From positions 248,001-312,000 of the forward strand of contig NZ_JBNAFU010000003.1 in the NCBI RefSeq assembly GCF_049800835.1: 64,000 bases of DNA, given 5' to 3'. The position numbers and the translations under genes are program-made. Below the pieces are notes generated by a model, which worked only from the letters and a program-made list of their open reading frames with translations, was not told the origin of the DNA and did no database searches. The DNA comes from Dinoroseobacter sp049800835 (GTDB lineage Bacteria; Pseudomonadota; Alphaproteobacteria; Rhodobacterales; Rhodobacteraceae). The number at the start of each line of letters is the position of its first letter. The stretch's first letter is position 1. Of this stretch, positions 1 through 8,298 are shown in pieces.

Positions 1-288
1 GGCTCCCGGATGGATGAAGTTATCTTCGAAGAGTTCAAGGGGACCGGTAACTCCGAGATTGTCCTGGACCGCAAGGTTGCCGACAAACGCGTTTTCCCGG
101 CGATGGACATCCTCAAATCCGGTACCCGGAAGGAGGAGTTGTTGGTGGATGCCAAGGATCTTCAGAAAACATTCGTCTTGCGGCGCATCCTGAACCCCAT
201 GGGAACCACCGATGCGATCGAATTCCTGATCTCCAAACTCAAGCAGACGAAGACCAACTCGGAATTCTTCGACTCGATGAACACCTAA
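1..288 (+). CDS. rho: Transcription termination factor Rho, C-terminal part (5' end outside window)
   Basis: The reading frame is open from base 1 and ends at 288, giving the last 95 codons of a protein that starts upstream. The segment around IVLDRKVADKRVFPAMDI and the tail with RRILNPMGTTDAIEFLI are characteristic of the C-terminal ATPase/RNA-translocase region of Rho, the hexameric RNA helicase that ends transcription at Rho-dependent sites. A mid-frame ATG at base 10 is not the true start. Six bases separate it from mnmE, and rho next to mnmE-mnmG-rsmG-parAB is a common alphaproteobacterial order. Identification is confident although only the tail is visible. Confidence 0.95.
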   Translation, partial: GSRMDEVIFEEFKGTGNSEIVLDRKVADKRVFPAMDILKSGTRKEELLVDAKDLQKTFVLRRILNPMGTTDAIEFLISKLKQTKTNSEFFDSMNT

Positions 289-294
289 ACGCTG

Positions 295-1584
295 ATGGAT
301 ACGATCTTTGCCCAGGCAACGGCGAAGGGAAAAGCGGGGGTCGCGGTCATTCGGATCAGCGGCCCTCGCGCTTTTTTCGCGGCGGAGCAACTGGCGGGTC
401 GATTGCCCGCGCCGCGCATGGCAGGGTTGCGGACACTTCGAACGACAGATGGCGATCATCTCGACGAAGCCCTTGTCCTCGTTTTCCCCGAAGGAGCCAG
501 CTTTACCGGCGAAGCGGTGGTCGAGCTACATCTGCATGGGTCCATCGCGGTGTTGCGCGCCGTGGAACGGGAACTCGGATCGCTCGAAGGTCTCAGACTG
601 GCAGAGCCGGGGGAGTTTACGCGCCGCGCCCTTGAAAACAATCGCCTCGACCTCGCACAGGTCGAAGGCCTCGCGGATCTGGTTGAGGCGGAAACCGAAG
701 CACAGCGCCGACAAGCACAGCTTGTGTTTTCCGGTGCACTCGGGGACCGGGTCGAGAACTGGCGTGCGGACCTGATCCGGGCCGCTGCCTTGCTGGAGGT
801 GACCATCGACTTCGCCGACGAGGATGTTCCGGTGAATGTTACCCCGGAAGTCACTGATTTGGTTGAGCGCACGTACAGGGATCTCGGGGCAGAAATCTCC
901 GGATCCTATGTGGCTGAGCGGCTGCGGGATGGATTCGAGATTGCAATCCTCGGTGCGCCGAATGCGGGGAAATCAACCTTGCTGAACGCACTTGCGGGGC
1001 GGGAGGCTGCCATCACATCCAAGACCGCAGGCACCACGCGGGATATTATCGAAGTCCGCCTGGATATGGACGGTATCCCTGTCACGGTTCTGGATACCGC
1101 CGGCTTGCGGTCATCGGATGACGAGATTGAGCAGATCGGCGTGTCCCGTGCCCTCAGTCGGGCGAAGAATGCGGATATGCGTATCGTGTTGACTGAGGAC
1201 GGCGCTATTCCTTCGGAGCTGCGCGATCTTTCTATTGATCTGGTGATCAGGTCCAAGGTCGACCTGACGTCCGCGACGGAGGGGTTGGCCATCTCTGCGC
1301 AGACGGGGCAGGGGTTGGCGCGCTTGACGAATACGATCTCCGAAACCCTGGAGCACAAGATCAGCCATATTGGAACGGCGACTCACAAGCGTCACCGGGA
1401 TGCGATGACCCTCGCCGTCGCACATCTTGAGACCGTGCTCGACCTTCTACCGAAGAACGCGCCGACCGAAGTGCTGGCAGAGGAATTGCGCTTTGCGATC
1501 CGGGCGCTTGACTCTCTTATCGGTCGTGTAGATGTAGAGGATCTTCTCGGGGAAATTTTCGCCAGCTTCTGCCTTGGCAAGTGA
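295..1584 (+). CDS. mnmE: tRNA uridine-5-carboxymethylaminomethyl(34) synthesis GTPase MnmE
   Basis: The 429-aa protein has the N-terminal tetrahydrofolate-binding domain beginning DTIFAQATAKGKAGVAVIRISGP. A central GTPase domain follows, with P-loop GAPNAGKST near residue 220 and DTAGLR as the G3 motif. It ends in the family's FCLGK tail, whose cysteine is conserved. With MnmG it installs the carboxymethylaminomethyl group on wobble uridine 34 of several tRNAs in the cytoplasm. mnmG follows directly, and its start lies a few bases past this stop, so the two partners are co-transcribed. The length is slightly below the usual 440-455 residues. Start at ATG 295, six bases after rho. Confidence 0.97.
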   Translation: MDTIFAQATAKGKAGVAVIRISGPRAFFAAEQLAGRLPAPRMAGLRTLRTTDGDHLDEALVLVFPEGASFTGEAVVELHLHGSIAVLRAVERELGSLEGLRLAEPGEFTRRALENNRLDLAQVEGLADLVEAETEAQRRQAQLVFSGALGDRVENWRADLIRAAALLEVTIDFADEDVPVNVTPEVTDLVERTYRDLGAEISGSYVAERLRDGFEIAILGAPNAGKSTLLNALAGREAAITSKTAGTTRDIIEVRLDMDGIPVTVLDTAGLRSSDDEIEQIGVSRALSRAKNADMRIVLTEDGAIPSELRDLSIDLVIRSKVDLTSATEGLAISAQTGQGLARLTNTISETLEHKISHIGTATHKRHRDAMTLAVAHLETVLDLLPKNAPTEVLAEELRFAIRALDSLIGRVDVEDLLGEIFASFCLGK

Positions 1585-1588
1585 TGGA

Positions 1589-3463
1589 GTGTTTCACGTG
1601 AAACATCTCGACTTCGATGTGATTGTTGTGGGTGGAGGCCATGCCGGAACTGAGGCGGCCCATGCGGCCGCACGGCTGGGCGTGCGGACAGCGCTTGTGA
1701 CCTTGAACAAGTCGGGTATCGGCGTGATGTCGTGTAATCCGGCAATCGGCGGTCTCGGAAAAGGGCATCTTGTCCGAGAGATTGACGCTTTTGATGGTGT
1801 AATGGGGCGGGTTGCGGATGCAGCGGGCATCCAGTTTCGCTTGCTGAACCGGCGCAAGGGCCCAGCCGTACAAGGCCCGCGCGCGCAGCAAGACCGGGCG
1901 ATTTATCAGAAAACGATGTTGGCGCTGATCGAGAACACGCCGAACCTCTCTATTCTGGAGGGCGAGGTGGCGGACCTCCAGCTTTCGAACGGGGCAGTCA
2001 AGGGCGTCGTTCTGGCGGATGACAGCCAGATCAAGGCGGCCGCCGTGGTGATTACGACCGGTACGTTCTTGCGTGGCGTGATCCACATAGGCGACGTCTC
2101 GCGGCCAGGAGGACGTGTGGGCGACGCGCCATCTGTCCGGTTGGCGCAGCGCCTGGATGGGTTTGGCCTGCCAATGGGTCGCCTGAAGACTGGCACGCCA
2201 CCGCGCCTGGATGGGCGAACAATCGATTGGGATCGTCTGGAGCCACAGCCCGGCGATGAAACGCCGACGATGTTCTCATTCCTGTCGGACGGTCCCACCG
2301 CGCGCCAGATCTCCTGCGCGATCACCCACACCAACCTGGAAACGCATGACATTATCCGCAACAACCTCGGGCGATCTGCGATGTACGGGGGTCATATCGA
2401 GGGCACCGGACCGCGATACTGCCCTTCGATCGAGGACAAGATCGTTCGGTTTGCGGAGAAAACCTCGCATCAGATTTTCCTCGAACCGGAAAGTCTGACC
2501 GGCAACACCGTCTACCCCAATGGAATCTCGACATCCTTGCCAGTCGATGTTCAGGCCTCTTATGTGCGCAGCATCGTTGGGTTGGAGCAGGCGGACATTC
2601 AGCAGCCCGGCTATGCGATCGAATATGACTACGTTGACCCGCGTGCCTTGAACGCGGATCTTCAGTTGCGGGAGGTCCCTGGACTGTTCCTTGCCGGGCA
2701 GATTAACGGCACGACCGGCTATGAAGAGGCCGCAGCCCAAGGGTTGGTTGCCGGATTGAATGCAGCCCGGCTCTCGCGGGGGCAGGGGCCTTTCCTTCCA
2801 TCGCGCCGGACAAGTTACATTGGTGTCATGATTGACGACCTTACGACACAAGGTGTTCTCGAACCTTATCGCATGTTCACATCGCGTGCGGAGTACCGAC
2901 TGTCGCTGCGCGCGGATAATGCCGATCAACGTCTGACGCCGGAAGCCATAGCGCTCGGGTGTGTGTCACAAGCGCGCCGCGTGGCGTTTGAAACCAAGCG
3001 CGCGCGCTTGGAGGCGGCACGAGAGGGGCTCCAAGCACGTACAATCACACCGAACCAGGCCCACGCGCACGGTTTAAAAGTAAAGCACGATGGCAAGAAG
3101 CGCACGGCCTATGATCTTCTTGCCCTACCGGTTGTGAACTTCTCACAGCTACAAGAGATCTGGCCTGATCTTGATCTTGATCCGATGGCGGCCGCGCAGA
3201 TGGAGAGAGAAGCGCTTTACGCGAACTATCTCGATCGTCAGAACGAGCAGGCGATAGCCTTGGAGAAGGATGAGGCGATACAGATCCCGACCGACTTCGA
3301 GTACGACAACATCTCCGGCCTTTCGAATGAGTTACGAACGAAACTCAACGCGGCGCGCCCTGGTTCTCTTGCGCAAGCAGCGCGTATTGACGGGATGACG
3401 CCTGCCGCGCTGACCTTGCTCCTTGCACTGATAAAGAAGGCCAACCTGCGGAAGGCTGTATGA
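1589..3463 (+). CDS. mnmG: tRNA uridine-5-carboxymethylaminomethyl(34) synthesis enzyme MnmG (GidA)
   Basis: MnmG is the FAD-dependent partner of MnmE in wobble-uridine modification. The dinucleotide-binding motif GGGHAGTEA lies about 14 residues from the chosen start. The family signatures CNPAIGG, DGVMGR and the C-terminal helical region are all present, and the length is 624 aa. GTG at 1589 is preferred because it gives the short MFHVKH leader, whereas TTG at 1574 would overlap mnmE and add five residues. The GTG and the next five codons are themselves a ParB-binding palindrome (1590-1605), so the N-terminal sequence is constrained by DNA as well as protein function. The stop overlaps the rsmG ATG (ATGA at 3460). 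Confidence 0.96.
   Translation: MFHVKHLDFDVIVVGGGHAGTEAAHAAARLGVRTALVTLNKSGIGVMSCNPAIGGLGKGHLVREIDAFDGVMGRVADAAGIQFRLLNRRKGPAVQGPRAQQDRAIYQKTMLALIENTPNLSILEGEVADLQLSNGAVKGVVLADDSQIKAAAVVITTGTFLRGVIHIGDVSRPGGRVGDAPSVRLAQRLDGFGLPMGRLKTGTPPRLDGRTIDWDRLEPQPGDETPTMFSFLSDGPTARQISCAITHTNLETHDIIRNNLGRSAMYGGHIEGTGPRYCPSIEDKIVRFAEKTSHQIFLEPESLTGNTVYPNGISTSLPVDVQASYVRSIVGLEQADIQQPGYAIEYDYVDPRALNADLQLREVPGLFLAGQINGTTGYEEAAAQGLVAGLNAARLSRGQGPFLPSRRTSYIGVMIDDLTTQGVLEPYRMFTSRAEYRLSLRADNADQRLTPEAIALGCVSQARRVAFETKRARLEAAREGLQARTITPNQAHAHGLKVKHDGKKRTAYDLLALPVVNFSQLQEIWPDLDLDPMAAAQMEREALYANYLDRQNEQAIALEKDEAIQIPTDFEYDNISGLSNELRTKLNAARPGSLAQAARIDGMTPAALTLLLALIKKANLRKAV
1590..1605. promoter_or_regulatory. parS: parS site 1 (ParB-binding palindrome at the mnmG start)
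   Basis: The sequence TGTTTCACGTGAAACA is a perfect 16-bp palindrome and an exact match to the bacterial chromosomal parS consensus. It covers codons 1-6 of mnmG, read as GTG TTT CAC GTG AAA CAT. parA and parB lie 2.5-3.3 kb downstream, which supports a ParB loading site. Confidence 0.93.
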
Positions 3464-4077
3464 CTTTGCCATCCGAACTGGGGCTCGATGTTTCACGTGA
3501 AACAATGGACCGGTTGGAGGCGTATGTTGCGATATTGCAGAAGTGGAACCCCAAGATAAACCTTGTGGCCTCGAACACGCTTTCGGATGTCTGGGTGCGC
3601 CATATCTACGATTCGGCGCAAGTGTTCAAAGCTCTCCGCCCGACAACCCGACATTGGGTCGATCTGGGAAGTGGGGGCGGCTTCCCCGGTCTCGTGGTCG
3701 GACTCCTTGCTCACGAGGCTCATCCCGAACTTAACCTCACACTGATTGAGTCGGATCTTCGCAAAGCGACCTTTCTAAGGACAGTTATACGGGAGACCGG
3801 GATTTCCGCGCGCGTCCTGTCTGACCGCATAGAGGAAGCACCACCACAAGCGGCCGACGTTGTGTCGGCGCGGGCTTTAGCGCCGCTACCAAAGCTTCTG
3901 GGGTATGTCGCGCGCCACTTGGCGGAGGAGGGCGTTGCCGTACTTTTAAAAGGGGAAAACGCGAAATCAGAGGTGTCCGAGGCCCGGAAATACTGGCATT
4001 TTAGCTGTGAAGAAACGCCAAGTCTGACCGAGTCGCGGTCGGTTGTCTTGAAGCTCAGGGATCTCCGCAATGTCTGA
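3460..4077 (+). CDS. rsmG: 16S rRNA (guanine(527)-N7)-methyltransferase RsmG (GidB)
   Basis: RsmG uses S-adenosylmethionine to methylate N7 of G527 in 16S rRNA. The SAM-binding loop reads WVDLGSGGGFPGLV near residue 70, preceded by KWNPKINLVASNT, both typical of the family. The length of 205 aa is normal. The start ATG overlaps the mnmG stop (ATGA), indicating translational coupling, and the 3' end overlaps parA by eight bases. Codons 11-15 (about 3489-3504) are a second parS palindrome, encoding VSRET inside the otherwise variable N-terminus. Confidence 0.96.
   Translation: MTLPSELGLDVSRETMDRLEAYVAILQKWNPKINLVASNTLSDVWVRHIYDSAQVFKALRPTTRHWVDLGSGGGFPGLVVGLLAHEAHPELNLTLIESDLRKATFLRTVIRETGISARVLSDRIEEAPPQAADVVSARALAPLPKLLGYVARHLAEEGVAVLLKGENAKSEVSEARKYWHFSCEETPSLTESRSVVLKLRDLRNV
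3489..3504. promoter_or_regulatory. parS: parS site 2 (inside rsmG)
   Basis: This is a perfect TGTTTCACGTGAAACA palindrome near the 5' end of rsmG, 1899 bp from site 1. In this gene's frame it reads gaT GTT TCA CGT GAA ACA, giving the residues DVSRET. It is identical base for base to sites 1 and 3. Confidence 0.93.
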
Positions 4078-4885
4078 CCCCCAGAAACACCCCCCCAAGG
4101 TCATCGCGATCGCCAATCAGAAGGGGGGCGTTGGAAAAACGACAACGACGATCAACCTTGCCACAGCGCTGACAGCGCACGGAAAAAACGTGCTCATCCT
4201 TGATCTTGATCCTCAGGGCAACGCGTCGACCGGGCTCGGTATTTTTCCAGACAATCGCACCCGAACCACTTACGATGTGCTGATCGATGACGCGCCGCTC
4301 GTGGATGTTTCACGTGAAACAGCGGTCCCGGGGTTGATGATCGCGCCGGCCACCACGGACCTGAGCTCGGCGGATATGGAACTGGTGTCGAACAGTCGAC
4401 GCGTTTTTCGGCTACGATCCGCTCTGACGCGCTTGCACCAGCTGCCAGTCGCGATGGACTACGTTCTGATCGACTGTCCGCCATCGCTCAACCTTCTCAC
4501 GATCAACGCGATGGTTGCAGCAGATTCCGTGCTTGTACCGCTTCAGTCGGAGTTTTTCGCCCTCGAAGGATTGTCGCAGCTCATGCTGACCATCCGACAG
4601 GTGCGCGAAACGGCCAACCCGAAGCTCCGGATCGAAGGCGTGGTTCTGACAATGTATGACCGTCGCAACAATCTCTCGCGGCAGGTGGAGCAGGATGCCC
4701 GCGACACCCTCGGGGATCTGGTTTTCCACACCGTTATCCCGCGGAATGTACGGGTCAGCGAAGCACCGTCCTTTTCGATGCCGGTGTTGAAGTACGATCC
4801 GAATTCGCTTGGCTCGAAGGCCTACGTGAACCTGGCGGATGAAATCCTGAATAGGCACACATTGGTGGAGCAGGGGGCGACATGA
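4070..4885 (+). CDS. parA: Chromosome-partitioning ATPase ParA (Soj)
   Basis: ParA binds DNA in its ATP form and, with ParB-parS complexes, segregates the replicated origin region. The deviant Walker A motif NQKGGVGKTTT is near residue 16. The DLDPQGNAS and DCPPSLNLLT segments and the C-terminal SEAPSFSMP motif are all in place over 271 aa. It overlaps rsmG by eight bases upstream and parB by four (ATGA at 4882). A DVSRET insertion at about residues 78-83 is encoded by the third parS site, so the centromere-like site lies inside the gene whose product acts on it. Confidence 0.97.
   Translation: MSDPQKHPPKVIAIANQKGGVGKTTTTINLATALTAHGKNVLILDLDPQGNASTGLGIFPDNRTRTTYDVLIDDAPLVDVSRETAVPGLMIAPATTDLSSADMELVSNSRRVFRLRSALTRLHQLPVAMDYVLIDCPPSLNLLTINAMVAADSVLVPLQSEFFALEGLSQLMLTIRQVRETANPKLRIEGVVLTMYDRRNNLSRQVEQDARDTLGDLVFHTVIPRNVRVSEAPSFSMPVLKYDPNSLGSKAYVNLADEILNRHTLVEQGAT
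4306..4321. promoter_or_regulatory. parS: parS site 3 (inside parA)
   Basis: This is a third perfect TGTTTCACGTGAAACA palindrome, 817 bp from site 2. It is read in the parA frame as DVSRET, the same frame and residues as in rsmG. It lies in the loop between the Walker A region and the DLSSADMEL segment. Confidence 0.93.
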
Positions 4886-5787
4886 ACGATAAAAAAGGCA
4901 AGGACCGCAAGGGCTTGGGCCGTGGGCTGTCAGCCCTGATGGCGGATGTGAACATCTCGGCCCCTGATGTCACCGGAGAGGCACCAGCCCGCGCAACCGC
5001 TGAAACGGAACTCCCGATAGAGCTTTTGCGCGCCAACCCGGACCAGCCCCGTCGCCAGTTTGACGAAACACACCTCGAAAGCCTGACCGCCTCAGTCTCC
5101 GAGAAAGGCATTCTCCAACCCCTGATCGTCCGGCCGGACCCGAACTCTGCGGGTGAATACCAGATCGTTGCGGGGGAGCGGCGCTGGCGCGCGGCACAAC
5201 GGGCGCGGCTCCATGCCGTTCCGGTCCTGATCCGCGAGTTGTCGGATACCGAGGTACTGGAGGTTGCGATCATCGAGAATATCCAGCGTGCTGACCTTAA
5301 TCCGGTGGAAGAGGCGAGTGGATACCGCCAGCTCATGGATCGGTTCGGACACACGCAGGAACGTCTGGCCGAAGCGCTGGGCAAAAGCCGTAGCCATATC
5401 GCGAACATGATGCGCCTTCTGTCGCTCCCCGAAGCGGCGCTCAACTATCTGCGCGATGGCCAGTTGACAGCCGGGCATGCCCGCGCGCTGATCACGTCAG
5501 AGAACCCTGAAAAACTCGCCCAGAAGGTGGTTGCCGAAGGACTTTCTGTTCGGGAAACCGAACGCCTGGCCAAAGGACCGACCCCGTCAGCGGGCGCAAC
5601 CGACACCCAGCGTTCCCCCGCGCCCGAAAAGGACGCGGACACGCGCGCGTTGGAGGCCGACTTGTCCGCAACCCTTGGTATGAAGGTCACGATTGATCAC
5701 TCCAAGACTGGCCCAAAAGGGAAATTATCAATTGATTACAAAGATTTGGATCAGTTGGATGATTTGTGCAGATTGCTGAGCAGGTGA
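4882..5787 (+). CDS. parB: Chromosome-partitioning protein ParB
   Basis: ParB is the parS-binding CTP switch protein that spreads along origin-proximal DNA and stimulates ParA. The N-terminus has the lysine/arginine-rich GKDRKGLGRGLSALMAD segment. The ParB/Srx fold follows with QPRRQFDE and the CTP-binding GERRWRAAQRA and ENIQRADLNPVEEA motifs. Next come a helix-turn-helix around EALGKSRSHIANMMRLLSLP and a C-terminal dimerisation domain. Length is 301 aa. It is coupled to parA by a four-base overlap. Its stop abuts the stop of the opposing DUF454 gene, the two forming TGATCA. Confidence 0.97.
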   Translation: MNDKKGKDRKGLGRGLSALMADVNISAPDVTGEAPARATAETELPIELLRANPDQPRRQFDETHLESLTASVSEKGILQPLIVRPDPNSAGEYQIVAGERRWRAAQRARLHAVPVLIRELSDTEVLEVAIIENIQRADLNPVEEASGYRQLMDRFGHTQERLAEALGKSRSHIANMMRLLSLPEAALNYLRDGQLTAGHARALITSENPEKLAQKVVAEGLSVRETERLAKGPTPSAGATDTQRSPAPEKDADTRALEADLSATLGMKVTIDHSKTGPKGKLSIDYKDLDQLDDLCRLLSR

Positions 5788-6141
5788 TCACGCACTTGGG
5801 CGTGACCAGATGAAAACCGCAACCCCACCCAGAACCGCTCCTTGAACCGCCAGAATCACTGCTCCGAGCCCGAGCGCCAGCGACACGCTGAACGTCGCGA
5901 TCAAGGATGCAGACGCCAGAAGCTTTGCCCGCATGCCGATGGCACCCCGTTCCGTCCAAGACACGATGGGTTCACCGAATCTTGGATGCGTGATCAGCCA
6001 GTCGTGCAAACGTTGCGACCCACGTGCGAAGCAGAACGCCGCGAGCAACAAGAACGGAACCGTCGGAAAGAGCGGGACGAAGATCCCGAAAATCCCGCAC
6101 GCCAGGGCAAGGAACCCGCCTGTTATCCAAAGATACCGCAT
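5788..6141 (-). CDS. DUF454 (YbaN-type) small integral membrane protein
   Basis: The 117-aa protein begins MRYLWITGGFLALACGIFG and carries the FVPLFPTVPFLLLAAFCFARGS signature typical of the DUF454/YbaN family. A first membrane hairpin occupies residues about 3-43. A cytoplasmic stretch with WLITHPRFGEPI follows, then a second hairpin from about residue 72. The family's function is unknown. It is the last gene of the leftward rph-rdgB-rid-hemW operon, one base from hemW, and converges on parB with abutting stop codons. Confidence 0.85.
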   Translation of the reverse strand: MRYLWITGGFLALACGIFGIFVPLFPTVPFLLLAAFCFARGSQRLHDWLITHPRFGEPIVSWTERGAIGMRAKLLASASLIATFSVSLALGLGAVILAVQGAVLGGVAVFIWSRPSA

Positions 6142-6142
6142 T

Positions 6143-7300
6143 TCAGTCTGCCAAAAGCTCGCTGATCACCGCGTTGAGCAGCAACCTGCCCTGCAAAGTG
6201 GTGCGCAGGATGTCATTTTCCACTTCAATCATCCCGAGGTCGGTCAGGTGTGTAACGGATGCGGGGTCCAGGCCGTGACCCGCAAGCGCCTCAAACCGCG
6301 ACACCGATGTACCTTCGGACAGGCGCAAAGACATCATCAGGTATTCATTCGCTTGATCGGCGCGGGACAAAACCGCGCGTGGCCGCTCCCCGCTCCCGCC
6401 CTCCTGAACCGCTTTCAGCCAGGTTTCGGGGTGTTTGTGGGTGTCGGTGGCAAATCGCGTCCCGTTCAGCGTCAATCGCCCATGCGCACCGGGGCCGACG
6501 CCCGCGTAATCCCCCATGCGCCAGTAGATCAGGTTATGCGCACATTCCGCACCGGCCCGTGCGTGATTCGAAACCTCGTACGCCGGAAGCCCGTGCGCAT
6601 CACACACGGATTGCGTCAGCTCGTACATGTCTGCGGAGAGGGTGTCTTCAGGCAAACCACGCAGCTTTCCTGCCGCAAACCTGTCCCCGAAAGCCGTATC
6701 GGGTTCGATGGTCAATTGGTACAAGGACAGGTGGTCGACAGCCATCGACACCGCCTCGGTCAACTCGGCGCGCCACTGCGCCAGCGTCTGGCACTGCCGC
6801 GCGTAGATCAGGTCAAAACTCACTGCGGAAAACGCCTTGCGGGCAATGTCGAATGCCCTTCTGGCATCGGCGGCCGAATGCAACCGACCCAATGCCCGCA
6901 GATCTGCGTCATTTAGGGCCTGAACTCCCAGCGATACCCGCGTCACACCCGCCTCTGCATAGGCGGCAAAGCGGCCCGCCTCTACCGAACCCGGATTCGC
7001 CTCCAGAGTGATTTCCAGATTATTGGCGGGCGTCCATCTGGTTCGGATCGTATCGATAATGTTTGCAACGGTCTCCGGCGGCATCAAGGACGGTGTGCCG
7101 CCACCGAAAAAGACAGAACTGACCAACCGGTCCGGTGTGTCATCAGCTAATCTATTGATTTCAAATAATAATACGTCATTCCAGGCTGTCTGATCAACCT
7201 TTGCGCGTACATGGCTGTTGAAATCGCAGTAAGGGCATTTCGAAGCACAGAAGGGCCAGTGCACATAGATGCCGAATCCGCCTTGCTGCCAGTTTTGCAT
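6143..7300 (-). CDS. hemW: Radical SAM family heme chaperone HemW
   Basis: The 385-aa protein begins GGFGIYVHWPFCASKCPYC. Cys18, Cys22 and Cys25 form the CX3CX2C radical-SAM cluster site, and the following phenylalanine (CDFN) is typical of the HemW/HemN family. GGGTPSLMP and the C-terminal HemN domain are present. HemW proteins bind heme and deliver it to respiratory enzymes; they lack proven coproporphyrinogen dehydrogenase activity although often annotated as such. The position directly downstream of rph-rdgB is common in alphaproteobacteria. An extra role supplying heme in a phototroph is possible but not shown by the sequence. Confidence 0.92.
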   Translation of the reverse strand: MQNWQQGGFGIYVHWPFCASKCPYCDFNSHVRAKVDQTAWNDVLLFEINRLADDTPDRLVSSVFFGGGTPSLMPPETVANIIDTIRTRWTPANNLEITLEANPGSVEAGRFAAYAEAGVTRVSLGVQALNDADLRALGRLHSAADARRAFDIARKAFSAVSFDLIYARQCQTLAQWRAELTEAVSMAVDHLSLYQLTIEPDTAFGDRFAAGKLRGLPEDTLSADMYELTQSVCDAHGLPAYEVSNHARAGAECAHNLIYWRMGDYAGVGPGAHGRLTLNGTRFATDTHKHPETWLKAVQEGGSGERPRAVLSRADQANEYLMMSLRLSEGTSVSRFEALAGHGLDPASVTHLTDLGMIEVENDILRTTLQGRLLLNAVISELLAD

Positions 7301-7304
7301 GGGC

Positions 7305-7688
7305 TCAGGCGTCTTTCACGGCGATGGCTTCAACCTCCACCAGCATCTCGGGCTCCATAAGCCCCGCAATGATCATCGTGGCCGCGGGACGGATGGATCC
7401 AAGCACTTCGCCGAAGACCGACGTCGCGACGGGAACAAGGGCCCGATCGGGCAGGATGTAGGTCATCTTGACCAGATGATGCATCGTGAACCCGGCTTCC
7501 CCTAGAACATGCTCGATGGTGCGGAAGCAATTGCGCGTCTGAGTCTCGATATCGGCGGGCAATTTCATGGTCGTGTAGTCATAGCCGGTCACGCCGGACA
7601 TAAAACACTGGTTGCCCACCACGACGGCGCGCGAATACCCGATCTCCCGTTCAAACAACGACCCGGTAGAGATCAGACGCCGGCCCAA
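7305..7688 (-). CDS. Rid (RidA/YjgF) family protein
   Basis: This 127-aa single-domain protein has the YjgF/Rid fold signature: the VVGNQCFMSGVTGYDYTT strand region, ETQTRNCFRTIEHVLGEAG, and a C-terminal RPAATMIIAGLMEPEMLVEVEAIA that ends the trimer core. RidA proper deaminates reactive enamine/imine intermediates made by PLP enzymes. The arginine of RPAAT, which binds the substrate carboxylate in RidA, is present (about residue 104), but the N-terminus differs from classical RidA, so the subfamily is uncertain. It sits between rdgB (one base away) and hemW (four bases) in one operon. Confidence 0.85.
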   Translation of the reverse strand: MGRRLISTGSLFEREIGYSRAVVVGNQCFMSGVTGYDYTTMKLPADIETQTRNCFRTIEHVLGEAGFTMHHLVKMTYILPDRALVPVATSVFGEVLGSIRPAATMIIAGLMEPEMLVEVEAIAVKDA

Positions 7689-7689
7689 A

Positions 7690-8298
7690 TCAGCCCTCGA
7701 ACGCCTGGGTCAGTTTGGCAAAGGCATCCGCCCGGTGGCTCATCTTGTTCTTTTCCCAGCGATCCATCTCGCCAAAGGTGATGTCATGGCCATCGGGAAT
7801 GAACACCGGGTCATAGCCATGACCCTGATCGCCGCGCGGGGGCCAGGTCAGCCGCCCGACAATCTCGCCGGGGAACACCTCGTCATGCCCGTCCGGCCAT
7901 GCCAGAACCAGGGTACAGCAGAACTTCGCGACCCAGGGCTCCGCCGCGCCCGTAGCCTGCAACGCATCGTTGACCTTGCGCATCGCCATGTCGAAGTCGC
8001 GGCCGTCCCCGGTTTCCGCCCAGTCCGCCGTATACACACCGGGGTCGCCGTTCAGTGCCGCCACCGACAGGCCGCTATCATCGGCAAGCGCGGGCAAACC
8101 CGTCTCTTTTGCTGCAAAATGGGCCTTGATCCGCGCGTTTCCGACGAAGGTCGTTTCGGTCTCTTCCGGCTCATCCAGCCCAAACTCTGACGCCGCCCGG
8201 ACCTTGATCCCGAACGGTTCCAGCAGGTGCGCGATCTCTTCGATCTTGCCGGTGTTGTGACTGGCCACCAGGATTTCACTGCCCGAGAATGTTCGCAT
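7690..8298 (-). CDS. rdgB: RdgB/HAM1 non-canonical purine NTP pyrophosphatase
   Basis: The 202-aa protein hydrolyses dITP, XTP and related deaminated purine nucleotides to monophosphates, cleaning the nucleotide pool. The N-terminal ILVASHNTGKIEEI motif, the ALADDSGLSV loop with the acidic residues that bind the metal, and the C-terminal GYDPVFIP and KNKMSHRADA motifs all match the family. The frame is open further upstream, but the ATG at 8298 gives the family's usual N-terminus and overlaps the rph stop by one base (TGATG), so the longer version is rejected. Confidence 0.95.
   Translation of the reverse strand: MRTFSGSEILVASHNTGKIEEIAHLLEPFGIKVRAASEFGLDEPEETETTFVGNARIKAHFAAKETGLPALADDSGLSVAALNGDPGVYTADWAETGDGRDFDMAMRKVNDALQATGAAEPWVAKFCCTLVLAWPDGHDEVFPGEIVGRLTWPPRGDQGHGYDPVFIPDGHDITFGEMDRWEKNKMSHRADAFAKLTQAFEG

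Noticed and set aside
1574..1588. TTG at 1574 as the mnmG start.
   Set aside because: It overlaps the end of mnmE and adds five residues absent from homologues; GTG 1589 gives the expected short leader.
5933..6916. A 327-codon plus-strand frame opposite hemW.
   Set aside because: hemW on the other strand has the full radical-SAM motif and HemN domain; this frame is its shadow.
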